Origin: JAFGIT01 sp016929465 [NCBI: Candidatus Coatesbacteria bacterium]
GTDB lineage: Bacteria > B130-G9
Length of the DNA stretch: 6,383 nucleotides
Direction: 5' to 3'
NCBI GenBank assembly: GCA_016929465.1
Contig: JAFGIT010000294.1
Coordinates: 1 to 6,383, forward strand
In this document: positions 1 to 3,976 of the stretch, in pieces
Position numbering within the stretch: position 1 is the stretch's first letter
Layout: each line of letters opens with the position of its first letter
The notes under the pieces: generated by a model
What the model was told of the DNA's origin: nothing
Database searches by the model: none
What the model saw: the letters and a program-made list of their open reading frames with translations, nothing else
Made by a program: the position numbers and the translations under genes

Positions 1-449
1 GCCATTCCGTGGGCAAGCCGCTTCGCGAGCAACTGGCTCCCAATTGCGCACCTGCAAGCGTGCTTCCACAGGGCGAGGTGGTCGCAGGTCTGCTGCGAGG
101 TGCCTCGGAAGAGGGTGTGCGCGGATGCGGTTACTGCAAGCCAGCGAACGGTAAGAAAGCCGAGCGCGGAGATGGCCGCAGTCAGCGTGGATATAGAGGC
201 GATTCTGCCATATAGTGCGGAGTTAGAGAACCTGAGTATCTTCGAGGTGAGCGCCTCGTCCATCTCCACGACTTTTCTCAAGTCGGGCAGACTGGCCTTG
301 GGATCGGACGTTATCCGCATGACCTGAGCGGCAATCGATGGGAGCGCCGGGAGTTCCTTCGGCTCCTCGAGGGCCTTCAGAAGCTCCACCTCCTCCAGCC
401 GTTTCCGCTCAGCAGCCATTTGTTTCTTCGCCACATCAAGCTCGAGCAT
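1..449 (-). CDS. HDOD-domain signalling/regulatory protein, 3' end cut by window edge
   Basis: 149 N-terminal residues are visible; the gene continues past base 1. Residues 1-32 are a highly charged helix (MLELDVAKKQMAAERKRLEE). An HDOD domain starts at LPALPSIAAQV (33-43). It shows the family's typical blocks: a DP/LPDL helix, 'MDEALTSKILRFSNSALYG' at 63-81, 'ISTLTAAISALGF' at 86-98, and 'LWKHACRCAIGSQLLAKRL' at 127-145, which corresponds to the usual FW(R/K)H...A..A..LA segment. HDOD domains are HD-related helical domains, normally without catalytic metal ligands. They act in bacterial signalling, often beside cyclic-di-GMP or two-component modules. Any C-terminal partner domain lies outside the window, so the specific role is unknown. 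The ATG at 447-449 is chosen because a near-perfect Shine-Dalgarno sequence sits 6 nt upstream. The family is confident; the function is not. Confidence 0.92.
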   Translation of the reverse strand, partial: MLELDVAKKQMAAERKRLEEVELLKALEEPKELPALPSIAAQVMRITSDPKASLPDLRKVVEMDEALTSKILRFSNSALYGRIASISTLTAAISALGFLTVRWLAVTASAHTLFRGTSQQTCDHLALWKHACRCAIGSQLLAKRLAHGM

Positions 450-455
450 CCCCAA

Positions 456-464
456 TCACCTCCC
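456..464 (-). promoter_or_regulatory. Strong Shine-Dalgarno site of the HDOD gene
   Basis: On the minus strand the sequence GGGAGGTGA lies 6 nt before the ATG at 449. It is almost fully complementary to the 16S rRNA 3' end and fixes the start of the HDOD gene. Confidence 0.85.
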
Positions 465-498
465 GTTTGATCTCATTCGATATAAGGAATTCAATAAA

Positions 499-527
499 AC
501 TATCTGCCAAACCGGATCCCATGTCAA
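499..527 (-). promoter_or_regulatory. Predicted sigma70-type promoter of the HDOD gene
   Basis: The minus strand carries a perfect -35 box TTGACA (522-527), a 17-nt spacer, and the -10-like hexamer GATAGT (499-504, 4 of 6 matches to TATAAT). Transcription would start near base 492, giving a leader of roughly 43 nt that includes the strong ribosome binding site. This suggests the HDOD gene can be transcribed independently of the upstream gene on the same strand. It is a prediction from consensus match and position only. Confidence 0.5.
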
Positions 528-655
528 CTGGGGGAAATATTACGGAGAAGCTCAATCTTCGGCCCTCCTATCAGCGTCGCTCGGCTCCGGGATTCCACGG
601 CAACAGCCCGCATCGGCAGAGGGTAAATTCACTATATCCATAAATCACTTGCTAT

Positions 656-1300
656 CTAAAACCGGGCAAGCACTTTGTCCAGAAACTTGTTTTCCTCGAT
701 TGCCTTCCTGCCCTTGATCAATCCATGGACGTTTGCGCGAATCATCTCCCATTGATCCGCAGCGCTGTTAATCGAGTAGAATGACCTCAGCAGTCGAAGT
801 AGTTCTTCTGCCTCTGGTAGCATCTCCTGCTCGATTGAGATTCGGATAGCCCGTTTCAGGTTGTCCGCCTCAATTTCGACTGCCCTGAATGTTGGAGGCT
901 GATTTTCGCCCAACTTGGCCCTCATGGCTCCAGCCCACATCGCGTAAAATCGCACAAACTCACGATCGAATTGAGCCGCTCGGTCCGCGCCCGCGAGCTC
1001 AGCCCATTTCTCGCTGATGGGGGCCGATGACTTCTCGAAGCGGTAGGTCATCCCCTCCAAATGCGAAAGCAGGCCGACGGCTCGGGCTTCCTCCAGGATC
1101 GACTTCCACTTATCGGTGTCGATTATTTCACCCATCAACTCGCTGTAAAGCCGCTCCTTATCATCGTCGATCAAAGGAAACATCCCCAGCATTCCGGCGT
1201 GGACATGCGTCCTGAACAGGCCTATGAATGGTAGGTGCCTCTTCGAGTGTTCACCCAATTGGGAAAAGGCCTCGGAGAAGTCAGCAATATTCGTTGACAT
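656..1300 (-). CDS. Orphan winged-helix/TPR-like helical protein resembling the post-ATPase part of STAND (NB-ARC) proteins
   Basis: The 214-residue protein has no signal peptide or membrane segment. Residues 22-89 (from HLPFIGLFRTHVHAGMLGMF, through WKSILEEARAVGLLSHLEG, to MTYRFEK) resemble the winged-helix module that follows the ATPase in STAND/NB-ARC proteins. Residues 107-197 (RAAQFDREFVRFYAMWAGAM, then VEIEADNLKRAIRISIEQ, then LPEAEELLRLLRSFYSI) resemble the helical stretch leading into TPR repeats, with the typical 'E..NL..A' pattern. No P-loop or Walker B is present, and the protein ends after about one TPR-like pair, where full-length relatives carry many. It may be a small stand-alone protein or the relic of a larger gene. 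The ATG at 1300 is preferred over in-frame upstream ATGs at 1339 and 1381 because an AGGGG ribosome site lies 7 nt before it and a promoter overlaps the longer version. Codons read cleanly and the frame is intact. The family link is from recognition by eye; the function is unknown. Confidence 0.72.
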   Translation of the reverse strand: MSTNIADFSEAFSQLGEHSKRHLPFIGLFRTHVHAGMLGMFPLIDDDKERLYSELMGEIIDTDKWKSILEEARAVGLLSHLEGMTYRFEKSSAPISEKWAELAGADRAAQFDREFVRFYAMWAGAMRAKLGENQPPTFRAVEIEADNLKRAIRISIEQEMLPEAEELLRLLRSFYSINSAADQWEMIRANVHGLIKGRKAIEENKFLDKVLARF

Positions 1301-1346
1301 CGTATTACCCCTATTCTCGGATTTTAGAGCTAATCCCATTTTCAAA

Positions 1347-1376
1347 TTTATACACTCCGATGTCGTCCCCAGGCAA
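1347..1376 (-). promoter_or_regulatory. Predicted sigma70-type promoter of the winged-helix/TPR-like gene
   Basis: The minus strand shows TTGCCT (1371-1376, 4 of 6 matches to the -35 box), an 18-nt spacer and TATAAA (1347-1352, 5 of 6 matches to the -10 box). The start of transcription would be near 1340, about 40 nt before the ATG at 1300. This argues against the longer ORF beginning at 1381. Confidence 0.45.
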
Positions 1377-1393
1377 CTCAAGTCCGCCGGCGC

Positions 1394-1422
1394 TTGACGG
1401 GATTTGAGGGTGGGGTTATTTT
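1394..1422 (+). promoter_or_regulatory. Predicted sigma70-type promoter of the comEA-like/uvrD-like operon
   Basis: The plus strand carries TTGACG (1394-1399, 5 of 6 matches), a 17-nt spacer and TATTTT (1417-1422, 4 of 6 matches). Transcription would begin near 1429. It lies back-to-back with the minus-strand promoter at 1347-1376, so the two -35 boxes are only 17 nt apart and the divergent genes could share control. This is a consensus-based prediction. Confidence 0.4.
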
Positions 1423-1441
1423 GGCGGCGGAATCATTACCT

Positions 1442-1446
1442 GGAGA
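1442..1446 (+). promoter_or_regulatory. Ribosome binding site deciding the TTG start at 1454
   Basis: GGAGA lies 7 nt before the TTG at 1454. It is better placed than anything upstream of the in-frame TTG codons at 1394 or 1421, and the TTG at 1394 would lie inside the predicted -35 box. Confidence 0.5.
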
Positions 1447-1453
1447 AATAGGG

Positions 1454-1915
1454 TTGAAGGAAGAGCGATTTGAAACCGAGTGCGCGCTGATTGCGCTCGC
1501 CGCGATATTGTTGGGCTGGCTTGCCTGGAGCGTCATCTTCGTTGATGGCGAGGTGCGGTCAGCAGATACTCGCGGCGCGAGCATCTATTTGACGCGCGAT
1601 GGTTGGCTCGGCGCTGCGGATTTTGAGACCGATGCGCCTTATCTCGGGAAAGCGACGCTCGAGATATTCGACCAGCTCAAGGTGCGCCCTAATTTCGCGA
1701 CTGCATCGAAGGCCCTGTTCATGGCAGTCGATGGGATCGGGCCTTCCCTATCCGATGCAATCATCGAATTCAGAGACCAGCGAGGCGGCAACGTCTCCCC
1801 TAAAGACCTTTTGGAAATACCCGGCATAGGCGAGAAGCGGCTGCGATCGATCCAGCGGATGTTGGACTTCGGCCCTGCCAATGAGCCACCCGCACCGGTG
1901 AAGATCGACCTATGA
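1454..1915 (+). CDS. comEA: ComEA-like membrane-anchored helix-hairpin-helix DNA-binding protein
   Basis: The protein has 153 residues when started at TTG 1454; a start at TTG 1394 would give 173. Residues 1-9 are charged, followed by one transmembrane segment at about 10-30 (CALIALAAILLGWLAWSVIF). A linker of about 50 residues has no recognised domain. A ComEA-type tandem helix-hairpin-helix pair follows at about 79-138, with hairpins VDGIGPSL (92-99) and IPGIGEKR (122-129) and the connecting 'AIIEFRDQRGG...KDLLEI' typical of the family. A proline-rich tail closes the protein. In competent bacteria ComEA is tethered at the membrane and binds incoming double-stranded DNA non-specifically. Here the single anchor and C-terminal HhH fit that plan, but no other competence gene (comEC, pilQ) is visible, so a competence role is unproven. 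The stop codon overlaps the next gene's start as ATGA, so translation is probably coupled. The symbol denotes the family, not proven orthology. Confidence 0.85.
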   Translation: MKEERFETECALIALAAILLGWLAWSVIFVDGEVRSADTRGASIYLTRDGWLGAADFETDAPYLGKATLEIFDQLKVRPNFATASKALFMAVDGIGPSLSDAIIEFRDQRGGNVSPKDLLEIPGIGEKRLRSIQRMLDFGPANEPPAPVKIDL

Positions 1916-3879
1916 TGGACATCTTAAAGGGATTGAATCCCGGGCAGGTAGAGGCGGTCCTTCAGACGGATGGCCCGGTCCTCGTTCTTGCGGGAGCAGG
2001 CAGTGGGAAGACTAAGGCGATAGTCCACCGGATAGCGTATCTGATCGATGGCGGCATTTCGCCTCATCACATCCTCGCCGTCACCTTCACCAACAAGGCA
2101 GCGGGCGAGATGAAGAACAGGACCATGAACATGGTCGGTCCCGTCGCGGAAGCCGTCTGGCTCTGCACCTTCCACTCGCTTTGTGCGCGCATCCTGAGAG
2201 TACATATCGAAAAGCTGGAGCCAATCGCCGGGCGAGAGCGATACAAGTCCGGGTTCTCGATTTACGACGATGAGGACAGGAAGAAGCTGCTCTCGAATTG
2301 CATTAAGGAGGTCGGCCTGGAGCACAACGCCGAGTCGCTGAAGATTGCGAGGAGGTGGGTCTCCTACGCGAAACTCAGGGGCCTCGAGGTGCCTGAACTC
2401 GCCGTCAAACTCACCAGGGAGGGGCAGTCGAGGTTCGCGGCCGTCTATGAGCAGTATCTCGTCCGCATGGCGGCTTCGAACGCCCTCGATTTCGACGATC
2501 TTCTGGGCCTGGCTCTGCGGCTCCTGACCGAGAATGAAGAGGTCCGCAATTCGTATCAGACCAGGTTTGAGTATTGCATGGTCGATGAGTTCCAGGACAC
2601 CAACCGGGTCCAATACGAGCTTATGAAGATCATCGCTGGCGAGCGGAAGAATCTATTCGTCGTGGGCGACGACGACCAGTCGATCTACGCCTTCCGGGGG
2701 GCCGACGTGCGGAACATTCTCGATTTCGAGAAGGATTTTCCCGAGGCAAAGGTCGTCCATCTGGACCAGAACTACCGCTCCACGAAGAGCATCCTTTCCA
2801 CTGCATGTTGTCTGATTGCGAAAAATAAGGCCCGCAAGGAGAAGCAGCTCTTCACCGAGAATATGGAGGGGACAAGGGTGGAGTTCTGCACATGTGCAAC
2901 GGAGGTGGCCGAGGCGGAGTTCGTCTGCTCAGAGGTCGAAAGGACCCGGCGCGAGTCGGGCGCAAGCGTTCCTTCCATAGCGGTTTTTTATCGGACGAAC
3001 GCCCAGTCGCGGGTCGTGGAAGATGCTCTCCTGAAGTGCCACATCCCATACACTATCGTTCGGGGGCTGCGATTCTACGAGCGTAAGGAGGTCAAGGACG
3101 CCATCTCATACCTCAAGGCCTCGATCAATCCGGATGACGACATCGCAATCGAGCGAGTCATAAATGTACCCCCGCGCGGGATCGGCAAGGTCTCAATCGA
3201 GAAGATCGCGGCCGAGGCAAACCGGGCTGGATGCTCCTTCTATGCGGCGATAGGGCGGATGATAGAATCGGATGATATCAAGCCTGCGCTCAAGAATAAG
3301 CTCGCATCCTTCTTCAGCCTAATGGAGACCCTGAAGAAGGCCGCACGAACCTGCAGGACCCCATCCGGATTCCTGGATCACATGCTGAGGGAGACGAATT
3401 ATATCCAATACCTAATCGAGTCGAACGAGAGCGGCGAGATGACCCGCGCGGAGAACGTGAAGGAACTCGTGACCGTTGCCAAGACCTTCGAGATGAAGTT
3501 CCCTGGCTCGAGCCCCGAGGACTTCGCCCACCACGTGGCCCTATTGAGCGACATCGATGACTTCGATGAAAGCGAGAGCCCCGTCTCTCTCCTGACGCTC
3601 CACAGTGCGAAAGGGCTCGAATTTGACGTGGTCTTTCTGATCGGCGTGGAGATGGGATTGCTCCCTCACTACTCGGTCAGGCAAAGGGAGCACGTCGAAG
3701 AAGAAAGACGGCTGCTCTATGTGGGCATGACCCGCGCGAAGAAGCGGCTGGTCCTGACCAGGGCGTACCGCCGCCTCCTATTTGGCAGGACGACCTGCAA
3801 CCAGGAATCGCCATTCATGTATGACGTATCGCCCGACCTCATCTCGAAGAAAGCCTTCTACGGGAGCGAGATACTCTGA
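1912..3879 (+). CDS. uvrD: UvrD/PcrA/Rep-family superfamily 1A DNA helicase
   Basis: This is a 655-residue ATP-dependent 3'-5' DNA helicase. All SF1A motifs are intact: Q motif LNPGQVEAV (8-16), Walker A GAGSGKT (28-34, Lys33), Ia TFTNKAA (58-64), Ib TFHSLCARIL (86-95), DFDDLL (193-198), Walker B VDEFQDTN (224-231), III VGDDDQSIYAFRGA (251-264), IV LDQNYRS (284-290), V LLTLHSAKGLEFD (560-572) and VI EEERRLLYVGMTRAKKRL (596-613, arginine finger Arg608). Family members act in nucleotide excision and mismatch repair, replication restart and clearing of protein filaments from DNA. The protein stops about 45 residues after motif VI with 'SPFMYDVSPDLI', the equivalent of the family's 'S.FL.e.p..l' block. 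It therefore lacks the long C-terminal tail of UvrD and PcrA (about 720 residues) and is nearer Rep in length (about 670). UvrD, PcrA and Rep cannot be told apart with certainty here. ATG 1912 overlaps the upstream TGA; ATG 1915 is an equal alternative. Only a weak GGTGA precedes it (10 nt), consistent with translational coupling. Confidence 0.97.
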   Translation: MMDILKGLNPGQVEAVLQTDGPVLVLAGAGSGKTKAIVHRIAYLIDGGISPHHILAVTFTNKAAGEMKNRTMNMVGPVAEAVWLCTFHSLCARILRVHIEKLEPIAGRERYKSGFSIYDDEDRKKLLSNCIKEVGLEHNAESLKIARRWVSYAKLRGLEVPELAVKLTREGQSRFAAVYEQYLVRMAASNALDFDDLLGLALRLLTENEEVRNSYQTRFEYCMVDEFQDTNRVQYELMKIIAGERKNLFVVGDDDQSIYAFRGADVRNILDFEKDFPEAKVVHLDQNYRSTKSILSTACCLIAKNKARKEKQLFTENMEGTRVEFCTCATEVAEAEFVCSEVERTRRESGASVPSIAVFYRTNAQSRVVEDALLKCHIPYTIVRGLRFYERKEVKDAISYLKASINPDDDIAIERVINVPPRGIGKVSIEKIAAEANRAGCSFYAAIGRMIESDDIKPALKNKLASFFSLMETLKKAARTCRTPSGFLDHMLRETNYIQYLIESNESGEMTRAENVKELVTVAKTFEMKFPGSSPEDFAHHVALLSDIDDFDESESPVSLLTLHSAKGLEFDVVFLIGVEMGLLPHYSVRQREHVEEERRLLYVGMTRAKKRLVLTRAYRRLLFGRTTCNQESPFMYDVSPDLISKKAFYGSEIL

Positions 3880-3913
3880 TTTGGAGGCTGTCTGATCGGC
3901 AGGATTGTCGGCC

Positions 3914-3938
3914 GCAGGGGCTGGCCTTGTGCCTGCCC
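3914..3938 (+). repeat. Palindromic intergenic repeat, copy B
   Basis: The copy begins GCAGGGGC and folds into a hairpin at 3918-3938. GGGC pairs with GCCC, a T-T mismatch follows, GGC pairs with GCC, and the loop is CTTGT (3926-3930). It matches copy A (3951-3976, opposite strand) in the AGGGGC lead, the CTTGT loop and the GCCC end, while the stem bases differ in a paired way. It lies just after the uvrD-like stop and could help end transcription, but no T-run follows. Confidence 0.65.
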
Positions 3939-3950
3939 GAAGATATAGAT

Positions 3951-3976
3951 GGGCGGGGACAAGCCACCGCCCCTAC
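3951..3976 (-). repeat. Palindromic intergenic repeat, copy A, overlapping the addA-like stop codon
   Basis: On the minus strand it begins GTAGGGGC. The hairpin spans 3951-3972 with an 8-bp GC-only stem (one bulged T) and a CTTGT loop (ACAAG on the plus strand, 3959-3963). It is the inverted partner of copy B, 12 nt away. The TA of its lead, with the following G, forms the TAG stop of the AddA-like gene (3973-3975). The strong hairpin may act as a bidirectional barrier or stabiliser for the two convergent transcripts. There is no T-run, so it is not a textbook terminator. Confidence 0.7.

Noticed and set aside
9-327. Plus-strand frames at the left edge
   Set aside because: The minus strand encodes a clear HDOD domain through this whole stretch, so the plus frames are shadows.
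338-643. 101-codon plus-strand frame across the HDOD start and the intergenic region
   Set aside because: It is low-complexity Pro/Ser/Ala-rich and antisense to the HDOD coding start and ribosome site; no ribosome binding site supports it.
530-655. Possible riboswitch in the leader of the HDOD gene (compared by eye with cyclic-di-GMP-I, fluoride and SAM types)
   Set aside because: Fragments such as CGATG and GCTGAT recall the fluoride class, but the required complementary arms are absent. No class fits, and the predicted promoter is downstream of it.
1301-1381. 27-residue N-terminal extension of the winged-helix/TPR-like protein (ATG at 1381)
   Set aside because: It would overlap the predicted promoter, has no ribosome site and does not read like domain sequence.
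1924-2613. Long open frame of 229 codons on the minus strand
   Set aside because: It lies entirely antisense to the UvrD-like helicase, whose motifs are unambiguous, and its translation resembles no family.
3896-3940. Alternative larger hairpin (TCGGCAGG pairing with CCTGCCCGA around an inner GGCC/GGCC pair)
   Set aside because: It needs a bulge and a large internal loop and competes with the better supported CTTGT-loop hairpin shared by both repeat copies. No T-run follows, so it is not called as an intrinsic terminator.
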